The position numbers and the translations under genes are program-made. Positions 11,790 through 19,044 of a stretch of 64,000 nucleotides of DNA are shown here, one piece after another. The notes beneath the pieces are model-generated. The model ran no database searches, was not told the origin of the DNA, and saw only the letters and a program-made list of their open reading frames with translations. Source of the DNA: Shewanella oneidensis MR-1 (GTDB lineage Bacteria; Pseudomonadota; Gammaproteobacteria; Enterobacterales; Shewanellaceae); contig NC_004347.2 in the NCBI RefSeq assembly GCF_000146165.2, positions 3,038,001-3,102,000 on the forward strand, written 5' to 3'. Positions within the stretch are counted from its first letter, which is position 1, and each line of letters opens with the position of its first letter.

Positions 11790-12221
11790 ATGAGAACCTT
11801 ATTTTTTCTTTCATTACTGTTTTTGTTTGGCTGTGGCGAACCTGCCAACACACAACCCGTGTTGACCCCCGAAGAAGTCAGCCTAGGCTTTTTTAGCGCC
11901 ATTTATGTTGACCGCGATGTCGAAAAAGCCAAGCAGTTTGTAAATAAGCCACTCCAAGAAGTCTTAAGCCATTATCATATCGCCGCCGCAGTGCAGCGTA
12001 ATATGCTCAGCCTTTCAATGACCAATGTCGAAATGGAAATTGATGATATTGATATCGACTTTTTCCGCAAGTTCACCAAAGACGTTATCGTTGTGGTCAA
12101 GATGAAGGGCTTAAAGGGTGGACAACCTTGGATTGATGACAGAACCATTCGCCTTCATAAAATAGCAAACAAATGGATTATTGTTGAGATCTTGCCTGAA
12201 AAACGTAAGGTCAATGGTTAA
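11790..12221 (+). CDS. Small lipoprotein of unknown function
   Basis: This 143-residue protein has an N-terminal signal and lipobox (LFLFGC, lipidated Cys near residue 16), so it is probably anchored in the envelope. The remaining domain has the size and alternating pattern of small NTF2-like/DUF4878-type lipoproteins: an early helical part (EVSLGFFSAIYVDRDVEKAK) followed by strands (DVIVVVKMKGLKG, KWIIVEILPEK). That fold assignment is a guess. It is a single-gene unit with its own terminator and nothing beside it indicates a pathway. Confidence 0.8.
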   Translation: MRTLFFLSLLFLFGCGEPANTQPVLTPEEVSLGFFSAIYVDRDVEKAKQFVNKPLQEVLSHYHIAAAVQRNMLSLSMTNVEMEIDDIDIDFFRKFTKDVIVVVKMKGLKGGQPWIDDRTIRLHKIANKWIIVEILPEKRKVNG

Positions 12222-12265
12222 CGGATTAATTCAATTTAATCAGTTTGATATTCGAGAGCAAATAG

Positions 12266-12295
12266 AAAAATAGCAACCCAAAGGTTGCTATTTTT
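12266..12295 (+). terminator. Terminator after the small lipoprotein gene
   Basis: TAGCAACC (12271-12278) pairs with GGTTGCTA (12283-12290), extended by A5/T5. The T-run TTTTTCT follows. The A-run on the other side means it could also terminate the facing 30-residue ORF. Confidence 0.85.
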
Positions 12296-12355
12296 CTGCT
12301 TGTATTTGTTACTTCCGACTCAGAATGAGTGCTGTCAGCATTACGCTTACAGCAC

Positions 12356-12448
12356 TTAGATCGCTTCTTCTTCGCTCTGCTCAGGTAAAGACGTCATCAC
12401 GTCATCTTTTACTTGGTAGTAAGCGTTTTCGTATTCATGAACTTCCAT
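12356..12448 (-). CDS. 30-residue acidic small protein (predicted)
   Basis: A short frame begins at ATG 12448 with an excellent AGGAG seven bases upstream, and ends at TAA 12356-12358. It starts MEVHEYENAYYQVKDD and ends in an acidic EQSEEEAI tail. The product has no membrane segment or recognisable domain. The strong ribosome binding site, the facing terminator and the otherwise empty surroundings argue that it is real. No function can be assigned. Confidence 0.55.
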   Translation of the reverse strand: MEVHEYENAYYQVKDDVMTSLPEQSEEEAI

Positions 12449-12822
12449 AACAACTCCTGCTCGATTTTGTAAGGTCGCAAAGGCATGCCGTTCTATGCTG
12501 ACATTTTGCCCATGAGGAAAGGGAATTTCCGTGGCGGCGAGTATACCAAAGCAAAATCAACAATTACAGAAAACTTTCAGTTTAGTTTCTGTTTAAAAGA
12601 AAAAAACAGCCTTTCACCGCTTAAAAAGCCAAATGCTGTACTAGCAAGTGAAACACTTTCAATTTGTATAGCAGGATCTGCTAAAGAATTGTGGTTGATA
12701 AATAAAGCGTCTAGTAAGACGAGTGCAAACTGGTAGCCATAAACGGGGCGAAGAGGAAGTCGATATGAAGACTATCATAAAGGTCGTCAATGCCAATGAG
12801 TTGGCCTTGACGACAACTGGGC
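12449..12822. other. Intergenic stretch without a supported gene
   Basis: This holds the presumed promoter of the 30-residue ORF and the 3' hairpin of the methyltransferase. An 83-codon plus-strand frame at 12485-12736 lacks a convincing ribosome binding site and any recognisable protein pattern, so it is not called. Confidence 0.5.
12783..12814 (-). terminator. Possible terminator of the methyltransferase gene
   Basis: GTCGTCAA pairs with TTGACGAC, with an inner GCCAA/TTGGC stem separated by one mismatch. On the minus strand only a short CCTTTATG follows. It lies 8 bp beyond the methyltransferase stop. The stem is long, but the T-run is weak. Confidence 0.5.
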
Positions 12823-13734
12823 TTACGCTTTTAAACGATAACGCAGTACCTTTAATGATTTCTCCTGCGAGACATCTGCAAAGGCTGCGGGGTTAGGTAA
12901 ACGTTCGAGGTATTCAAGCGCAGGAGCGGCTTCCTCAACCTGCTGACGCAAAAATTGAGTATCGAGTTCAGGCGCATTTAAACAGAGCAATACTTCGGCA
13001 TTCTCGGCCAGCAACTCGGGTAAATGTCTGATCAGACGAACGTAATCCTTAGTTGCCACAAAACTCCCCTTTTGATTACTCGGTGGATCGGCAACTACGA
13101 TGTCATAGGGGCCTAATTTACGTAATTTGCCCCATGATTTAAAAATATCGTGCCCTAAAAACCTCGCGCCAGCCGTAAAATCATTAAGCAGATGATTCTG
13201 CTTACCTATCGCTAGTGCTCCTTTACTCATATCCATATTCACTACTTCATCGGCGCCGCCCTGTAGTGCGGCAACCGAAAAGCCACAGGTATAAGCAAAC
13301 AGATTTAGTATTTTCTTATGCCGTGCATTCGCTCTGACCCATTCACGACCATTGGCCATATCGAGAAACAAACCATGGTTTTGACCACGCAATAAATGCA
13401 CCTGAAACTTGGCACGGTTTTCAGTCACGATATGCTGCTCAGGCACTTCGCCCGTCAGTAATTGGCTAAAGGTTTCGCCACCACAGCGGTATTGATAGAC
13501 CAAATTTAATGGTCGATTTGGCTGTAAGGCTTGCCAACGCGCCGTGATAGCCTGTTGGCAATCAGCCAACTCGGCCTCTTCAAGCTGAATGAAGCTAGTC
13601 AATAACAATACTGGCGCGAACCAATCTAGACAAAGATGTTCGCAACCAGCGTAATGTCCACCGCGGCCATGGAATAATCGAACCGCATCTTCACCGACCT
13701 CTATCGTCGCCAGTGCATCAATAAAACCCTGCAT
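12823..13734 (-). CDS. SAM-dependent methyltransferase (RlmI/YccW-like, PF10672 type)
   Basis: This 303-residue protein has a class I Rossmann methyltransferase domain. The SAM-binding motif I is near residues 145-160 (LNLFAYTCGFSVAALQGGA), motif II is VNMDMSKGAL, and the catalytic-type motif IV is VADPPSNQKGSF. It resembles the C-terminal part of the 23S rRNA m5C methyltransferase RlmI but has no room for the N-terminal PUA domain, so the substrate is uncertain. It starts 6 bp after the permease stop and is probably co-transcribed with it. No strong ribosome binding site is visible, so translation may be coupled. Confidence 0.85.
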   Translation of the reverse strand: MQGFIDALATIEVGEDAVRLFHGRGGHYAGCEHLCLDWFAPVLLLTSFIQLEEAELADCQQAITARWQALQPNRPLNLVYQYRCGGETFSQLLTGEVPEQHIVTENRAKFQVHLLRGQNHGLFLDMANGREWVRANARHKKILNLFAYTCGFSVAALQGGADEVVNMDMSKGALAIGKQNHLLNDFTAGARFLGHDIFKSWGKLRKLGPYDIVVADPPSNQKGSFVATKDYVRLIRHLPELLAENAEVLLCLNAPELDTQFLRQQVEEAAPALEYLERLPNPAAFADVSQEKSLKVLRYRLKA

Positions 13735-13740
13735 TATCTA

Positions 13741-14847
13741 CTACTTATTATCAGTTGAATGTGTATCGACCCTATTCGTCGAGTCATGTGCGCTTGAAGA
13801 TTGAACGACCAGTTTATCATCCACATCATCGGATAATAATATCGCTAACCAACTACCACTTTTACTCGATTCGAGGGCAATTTTGACCACCATAGTTAAG
13901 GGAACTGACAGCAACATACCGACGGAACCCAGTAACCACCCCCAAAAAATTAATGATAAAAATACCACTAAGGTAGAAAGGCCTAATCCTCGGCCCATAA
14001 ATTTAGGCTCAACCACATTACCCATTACCATGTTAGCGCCTATGTATAGCATCGTCGTCCCACCAGCGGCCGCAGGGCCTAACTGAATAAAGGCTAACAA
14101 TACGGCGGGGATGGCGGCAATAATCGACCCGATATTAGGAATGTAGTTGAATAAAAAAGCAATTACCGCCCAAAGTAACGCATAATCCACGCCGATAAAG
14201 GCCAGTCCAACACCAACAATTAAACCCGTCGCTAAACTGACTAGGGTTTTGATCACCATATATTGATTCACCGATTGCAGGAAACGGTCAATTTGTTGCA
14301 AACGCATATCGGGATCATCCAATGCCAAGTGCAACTTTTTCGGTAAAGATGATGCCTCAAATAACATAAAGACGATGGTCAAAATGATCAGGAATAAATT
14401 CGCCATCACATTGCCTACACCGGACAGCATATTGGTGGTCATCGACAGCGCCATGCCGGGGTCAAAATAGGCTAGCACTTGCTCCTTAGAGATTTGAATA
14501 TTCAGCGCCTGTAATTTATGCAACACCCAAGAAAACTGCTCCACCAGCTGATTTCGGTATTGAGGCAACTGCTTAGAAAACTCATTGATTGAGCTGCCCA
14601 CCAAGGAGGCGAGCCACAATCCCATCAACACGATAAAACACATCAATAGAATCACCGCGAGCCATTTAGGCACACGATATTTAGTCATCAAGCCAATGGC
14701 CGGATTACAGATCACCGCAATAAAACAGGATAAGACAAAGGGAACAACAATCGGGCTTGCGGCCTTTATCCCTGCCAAAATAATCACCACAAATGCCATG
14801 ACTGCAAAACCTTTGTAGGCGGCAGTCGGCGTATTGGATCGTGTCAT
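13741..14847 (-). CDS. AI-2E family transporter (PerM/UPF0118)
   Basis: This 368-residue inner-membrane protein has about eight hydrophobic segments in the arrangement of the AI-2E family. Two or three helices lie near the N-terminus, followed by a soluble stretch at about 85-140 (EFSKQLPQYRNQLVEQF). Conserved hydrophobic loops include FLFNYIPNIGSIIAAIPAVLLA and FWGWLLGSVGMLLSVPLTM. Family members are credited with exporting autoinducer-2 or acting as Na+/H+ antiporters, so the substrate here is open. The C-terminus is Ser/Asp-rich. It is divergent from folX and upstream of the methyltransferase. Confidence 0.9.
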   Translation of the reverse strand: MTRSNTPTAAYKGFAVMAFVVIILAGIKAASPIVVPFVLSCFIAVICNPAIGLMTKYRVPKWLAVILLMCFIVLMGLWLASLVGSSINEFSKQLPQYRNQLVEQFSWVLHKLQALNIQISKEQVLAYFDPGMALSMTTNMLSGVGNVMANLFLIILTIVFMLFEASSLPKKLHLALDDPDMRLQQIDRFLQSVNQYMVIKTLVSLATGLIVGVGLAFIGVDYALLWAVIAFLFNYIPNIGSIIAAIPAVLLAFIQLGPAAAGGTTMLYIGANMVMGNVVEPKFMGRGLGLSTLVVFLSLIFWGWLLGSVGMLLSVPLTMVVKIALESSKSGSWLAILLSDDVDDKLVVQSSSAHDSTNRVDTHSTDNK

Positions 14848-14945
14848 GGAGTAAAAATCCTTCTTGATCTTAGATAAAGTTGATAGGCTAGCCCAAGAAA
14901 AGTCTCAAACTCAATTACCTAAGTATTAGATAATAGATTGTTATT

Positions 14946-15314
14946 ATGAAACCAGAAACCGCGATTATACGCATTAAAAACTTAAGGCTGCGCACTTTTA
15001 TTGGCATAAAAGACGATGAGATCCAAAATCGGCAGGACGTGATAGTCAATGTCGTCATCCATTACTGCGCCGCCAAGGCCCGCAACAGCGATAATGTTGA
15101 TGATGCACTTAATTACCGTACTATCACAAAAAAAATCATCGAGCTAATTGAAAACAATCGGTTTTCACTGCTTGAAAATCTCACTAGCCAAACCTTAGCC
15201 ATTGCCAGCGAGCATCCTTGGGTAGAATTTGCCAGTGTCGAAATCGACAAACCCCACGCCCTGCGTTTTGCCGATTCAGTCTCAATGGAACTGTGTTACC
15301 AAAAAAACCAATAA
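14946..15314 (+). CDS. folX: Dihydroneopterin triphosphate 2'-epimerase
   Basis: This 122-residue enzyme of the FolB/FolX tunnelling fold epimerises 7,8-dihydroneopterin triphosphate at C2'. The segments [45 protein letters not shown] and [17 protein letters not shown] are nearly the same as in E. coli FolX, which separates it from FolB. It is followed by yfcH, the same pairing as in E. coli. Confidence 0.95.
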   Translation: MKPETAIIRIKNLRLRTFIGIKDDEIQNRQDVIVNVVIHYCAAKARNSDNVDDALNYRTITKKIIELIENNRFSLLENLTSQTLAIASEHPWVEFASVEIDKPHALRFADSVSMELCYQKNQ

Positions 15315-15395
15315 AGTGATCCCTACATGCCCGTTATCGTATTTTGCTTATAAGGTTTGAAATCAAAGAAAACCACCTCAGCTAAGGATTTGACG

Positions 15396-16286
15396 ATGAA
15401 GATATTAATAACAGGAGCAAGTGGGTTTATCGGTCAACAGTTAGTGGCCCATTTAGCCAACCAGCATGAACTGTTATTGCTAACTCGCCACCCAGGCAGC
15501 ATCCGGCAATTATTAGGCCCGCAGCACCAATATTTGAGCTCCTTAGATGAGATTGACGATTTAAATCATATCAATGCAGTGATCAATCTTGCTGGTGAAC
15601 CGATAGTCGCAAAACGTTGGAGTGCACAGCAAAAACAGCACATATGCGATAGTCGCTGGAATATCACCGCAAGACTTAGCCAACTTATTTTGCAAAGCAA
15701 CAATCCACCGCAGGTGATGATAAGTGGCTCTGCTATCGGCTTTTATGGCCGTCAAGGCGCCATTCCCATTGATGAGCACGCCGTGCCCCACTCTGAATTC
15801 AGCCATGACATTTGTAAAGAATGGGAACGACTAGCCCTTAAAGCTACGAGCAAAACCCGCGTCTGTATTCTACGTACAGGTATTGTGCTTGGGCATGGTG
15901 GCGCGCTGGCCAAAATGCTCCCGCCCTTTAAACTTGGCATTGGTGGGCCAATAGGCCATGGCCGTCAAGGGATGAGTTGGATACACATGCACGATATGGT
16001 GGCCCTGATCGAGTTTCTGCTTTGTCATCAAGAATGCCATGGGATATTTAATGCCACAGCCCCCTATCCTGTCAGTAATACCGAGTTTTCTAAAACCCTT
16101 GGTAAGGTACTAAATCGTCCGGCCTTTATGACTACACCAGTACCAGTCTTACGACTTGCAATGGGGGAAATGGCGGATCTGCTTACTGAAGGCCAATTTG
16201 TGCTCCCCAAACATGCACTCGATGCAGGATTTACCTTCCGTTTCGAGCAACTCGAACCCGCACTTAAAGACCTACTAGCAAGTTAA
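15396..16286 (+). CDS. yfcH: YfcH, TIGR01777-type NAD(P)-binding epimerase-like protein
   Basis: This 296-residue extended SDR-like protein matches E. coli YfcH in length (297). The nucleotide-binding loop MKILITGASGFIGQQLV is at the N-terminus. The family motifs VINLAGEPI, SGSAIGFYG and RTGIVLGHGGALAKM are present, and a C-terminal DUF1731-type region follows. The start at 15396 has AAGGA seven bases upstream and gives the family N-terminus, although the frame opens 13 codons earlier. The substrate is unknown. It is probably co-transcribed with folX. Confidence 0.92.
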   Translation: MKILITGASGFIGQQLVAHLANQHELLLLTRHPGSIRQLLGPQHQYLSSLDEIDDLNHINAVINLAGEPIVAKRWSAQQKQHICDSRWNITARLSQLILQSNNPPQVMISGSAIGFYGRQGAIPIDEHAVPHSEFSHDICKEWERLALKATSKTRVCILRTGIVLGHGGALAKMLPPFKLGIGGPIGHGRQGMSWIHMHDMVALIEFLLCHQECHGIFNATAPYPVSNTEFSKTLGKVLNRPAFMTTPVPVLRLAMGEMADLLTEGQFVLPKHALDAGFTFRFEQLEPALKDLLAS

Positions 16287-16832
16287 CTTGATGTTGAGCC
16301 AGCTATAGCCCGTAACTGGCTTGGCAAAAAAATGTTATCAAACTAACGAACAGGCGATGTAGGCATGCTCAAAAATGACTTAAAAATCAGCGACAAATAC
16401 TTACTGAGACGGAATATTTGCCAGCTTATTACAAGCGGATTTATCAACCCAATTTGACAACAGCCTAAAAACACAAACACAACACAATGATTATAAAGAC
16501 TATTTGACGACATTAACGCATTTTTCTGTTACACTCCCCTTCACTTGCTCGTCAATATTGTCGTCTCAGCGCCCGCATTAAAGCACGGCTAACGACCTTG
16601 GCAAGATCATTATCTTCAGTATTCGCCCTTAGCGGCAGTGCTGATCAACTTAACCAATACGGTTCATATTCGCGCTTAATACTTCTTCTCCACTCTTGGA
16701 GATTGACTAAGATTGTCCTTAGATCGCGCGTTTAACACTCAGAATTAGCGAGTGCTAAATAACGAGATGGGGCACCCTAACTCACCTTGAGTCTAGTGAT
16801 GTACCCACACAAACCATTTGTAAGGAACTATC
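16287..16832. other. Long leader region upstream of gltS
   Basis: No gene is seen in this 546 bp. An AGCCAG/CTGGCT hairpin just after yfcH (about 16299-16323) could be its 3' element but lacks a T-run. TTGACG at 16504 with TGTTAC 17 bp later is a poor promoter candidate that would give a leader of about 300 bases. A CIRCE-like inverted repeat occupies 16732-16758. The ATG of gltS is preceded by AAGGA. Confidence 0.5.
16732..16758. promoter_or_regulatory. CIRCE-like inverted repeat upstream of gltS
   Basis: TTAACACTC, nine bases, then GAGTGCTAA matches the HrcA operator TTAGCACTC-N9-GAGTGCTAA in 17 of 18 fixed positions, with the canonical spacer length. It lies 75 bp upstream of the gltS start. 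CIRCE normally controls groESL or dnaK operons, so both the position and the presence of HrcA in this lineage are unexpected. It may instead act as an RNA hairpin. Confidence 0.45.
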
Positions 16833-18056
16833 ATGCACACCACTTACACAATTGGCGAACTCGAGTCGTTCTTAATTGCTATCTTCGTGCTGTTTATTGG
16901 CCATTCCATTAATCGCCATGTGCGTGTTTTTAAACAATACAATATTCCAGAGCCTATTGTTGGTGGGCTTGTCGTCGCTGCTGTCATAGCATTTTTGCAT
17001 TTCCAAGACATCACCCTCGCCTTTAGCTTGCCCATGCAAAATACTTTAATGTTGATGTTTTTCAGCACAATAGGTTTATCGGCGAACTATAAGCTACTAC
17101 TGAGTGGCGGTAAGAAAGTGTTTATTTTTCTTGGCGTGGCTTCGGTTTATATCATTATTCAAAATGCGGTCGGCGTGAGTCTCGCGAGCCTGTTAGGGTT
17201 AGATCCTATTCTTGGCCTTATTGCAGGTTCCATTACCCTTTCAGGCGGGCATGGTACTGGCGTCGCTTGGTCGCAAACCTTTGCCGAAAATTATGGCATT
17301 AACACCTTAGAATTCGCGATGGCGGCGGCAACCTTTGGACTCGTTATGGGCGGGATCATCGGCGGCCCCGTCGCACAGCGATTAATTAGCAAGCACAATC
17401 TTGTTTCAAGCTATGGTGTTGGTCGAAAGCACCACGCCACTCATCCGCAATTGGTCACCTATGATCAGCTCGAAGAAGACCAAGTTACCGCCAAAACGAT
17501 TATTGAAACCCTGTTTGTACTGCTGTTTTGTGTCGCGGGAGCGAAATGGTTTACTGTGCTGGTCAGCGAATACGGGCTTAATTGGCTCAAAATGCCGGAT
17601 TTTGTCTATGCGTTATTTCTCGGCGTAGTGATAGCAAACATCACTGAAGTCACTCGCGGTTACAAACCCCATACTGAGAGTATCGATGTGATAGGCACGG
17701 TGGCACTGTCATTATTCCTCTCTATGGCCTTGATGAACCTTAAGTTGTGGGAGATTTTAGATCTCGCCATTCCGTTACTTATCATCCTAGTCGTACAAAC
17801 CGCTGTGCTCGCCGTGTTTGCCTACTTTGTGACCTTTAAAGTAATGGGTAGCAACTATGATGCGGCGGTGATCACAGGAGGCCACTGCGGCTTTGGTATG
17901 GGTGCGACCCCCACGGCAGTAATGAATATGGGTGCACTCGTGTCGCGCACCGGCCCATCGCCCCAAGCCTTTATGGTGGTGCCAATTGTGGGCGCGTTCT
18001 TTATCGATATCGTCAATTTAATCGTCCTGCAGGGCTACCTCAGCTTTATCATGTAG
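16833..18056 (+). CDS. gltS: Sodium/glutamate symporter
   Basis: This 407-residue polytopic inner-membrane protein of the ESS family couples glutamate uptake to Na+. The two inverted-repeat halves each contain a Gly-rich re-entrant loop: SGGHGTGVAWSQTF near residues 132-146, and the matching GGHCGFGMGATPTA near 350. The early EPIVGGLVVA motif is also typical. It is a single-gene unit between its leader region and a strong terminator. Confidence 0.95.
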   Translation: MHTTYTIGELESFLIAIFVLFIGHSINRHVRVFKQYNIPEPIVGGLVVAAVIAFLHFQDITLAFSLPMQNTLMLMFFSTIGLSANYKLLLSGGKKVFIFLGVASVYIIIQNAVGVSLASLLGLDPILGLIAGSITLSGGHGTGVAWSQTFAENYGINTLEFAMAAATFGLVMGGIIGGPVAQRLISKHNLVSSYGVGRKHHATHPQLVTYDQLEEDQVTAKTIIETLFVLLFCVAGAKWFTVLVSEYGLNWLKMPDFVYALFLGVVIANITEVTRGYKPHTESIDVIGTVALSLFLSMALMNLKLWEILDLAIPLLIILVVQTAVLAVFAYFVTFKVMGSNYDAAVITGGHCGFGMGATPTAVMNMGALVSRTGPSPQAFMVVPIVGAFFIDIVNLIVLQGYLSFIM

Positions 18057-18070
18057 CCAAACAATAATAA

Positions 18071-18100
18071 AAATGGCGCCTAGATGAGGCGCCATTTTTA
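18071..18100 (+). terminator. Terminator of gltS (bidirectional)
   Basis: AAATGGCGCC pairs perfectly with GGCGCCATTT over a 7-base loop and is followed by TTATTTATA. It lies between the convergent gltS and signal peptidase genes and could serve both. Confidence 0.9.
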
Positions 18101-18119
18101 TTTATATCTATGCAAAAAC

Positions 18120-18782
18120 TTAAAAATCTTGCATTAAACGTTCTGGCCGCGGTAAGTAATAATTATCATAATCCAGTGAGAAAACCAGCGAACTTGAACG
18201 GCCCACAATTTCATCTCGGGGCACAAAGCCTATTACCCGAGAATCTGCACTGTTATCGCGATTATCACCCAGGGCCAAATAATGCTCATCCGGCACTGTG
18301 ACAGGTCCAAAATTGGCAAGCTTTGAGGGTAGCTGATTCAGGCGAATACTGTGCATGATGCCAAGTAAATCCTCTTGCATCTCAACGACACCTGCTGGCG
18401 CATAAGGACTTAATGCTTGTGGCTTATAGGCAAGCGGTTCACCATTCAAATACAAGCGATTATCTCGCATCATCACGGTATCTCCGGGGACAGCTATGAC
18501 TCGCTTAATGAGCCTTTTATCCGCATTTTTTGAGTCAAATACGACAATATCCCCACGCACAGGATCTGCCAGTTTGACTAACGCGATATGCGTAAATGGC
18601 ACTCTAACATCGTAGGCCATCTTATTAACGAGGATACGATCGCCTTCAACAATGGTTGGTAACATTGAACCAGTAGGCACCGTATTCCAATCAGCCACAG
18701 CACTCCTAAACACCAGCATTAAACTGATAAACAACAAAAAAGAGCCGTAATCCTTGAGCAAAATTCTTATTCCTTTAAACAT
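18120..18782 (-). CDS. Signal peptidase I, second paralogue type
   Basis: This 220-residue membrane-anchored serine protease of the S26 family removes signal peptides from exported proteins. One N-terminal transmembrane segment (about residues 14-30) precedes the catalytic S39 in PTGSMLPT and the general-base K93 in KRLIKRVIAVPGD. Box E is ALGDNRDNSADSR. E. coli LepB is 324 residues with two N-terminal helices, so this is a shorter form. The main lepB normally sits beside lepA and rnc, which are absent here, so this is probably an additional paralogue. Confidence 0.92.
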   Translation of the reverse strand: MFKGIRILLKDYGSFLLFISLMLVFRSAVADWNTVPTGSMLPTIVEGDRILVNKMAYDVRVPFTHIALVKLADPVRGDIVVFDSKNADKRLIKRVIAVPGDTVMMRDNRLYLNGEPLAYKPQALSPYAPAGVVEMQEDLLGIMHSIRLNQLPSKLANFGPVTVPDEHYLALGDNRDNSADSRVIGFVPRDEIVGRSSSLVFSLDYDNYYLPRPERLMQDF

Positions 18783-18962
18783 TCGATTCCTCTCTATGCG
18801 GTCATTAGCAGGTTAACATTAACATCTGTAAGAAAATTAAAATAAGCGAGTCACTTAAGATAGACTCATTAAAACGCACTAAGTTCGCATCAGATAACAC
18901 TTAACTCCCATCCATTGGTCAGTCGATGAAAAATACGCAAACAGATAATCTCACTCCTAACA

Positions 18963-18998
18963 AAAAAGCACTGAGCTTATGCGGCATCAGTGCTTTTT
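18963..18998. terminator. Bidirectional terminator-like hairpin
   Basis: AAAAAGCACTGA pairs perfectly with TCAGTGCTTTTT over a 12-base loop, with A- and T-runs at the two ends. It lies 47 bp beyond the stop of the ABC permease gene, for which it would act on the minus strand. Confidence 0.85.
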
Positions 18999-19044
18999 AT
19001 TGTTAACTTAGCATCATGTCGTTCTTGTCATGAGCCAATAGCGA

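Noticed and set aside
12485..12736. 83-codon plus-strand frame
   Set aside because: No convincing ribosome binding site, no recognisable protein pattern, and it lies in a short gap with other signals.
16299..16323. Rho-independent terminator after yfcH
   Set aside because: The AGCCAG/CTGGCT stem is short with a large loop and is followed by TGGCAAAAAAA rather than a T-run, so it is only mentioned as a hairpin.
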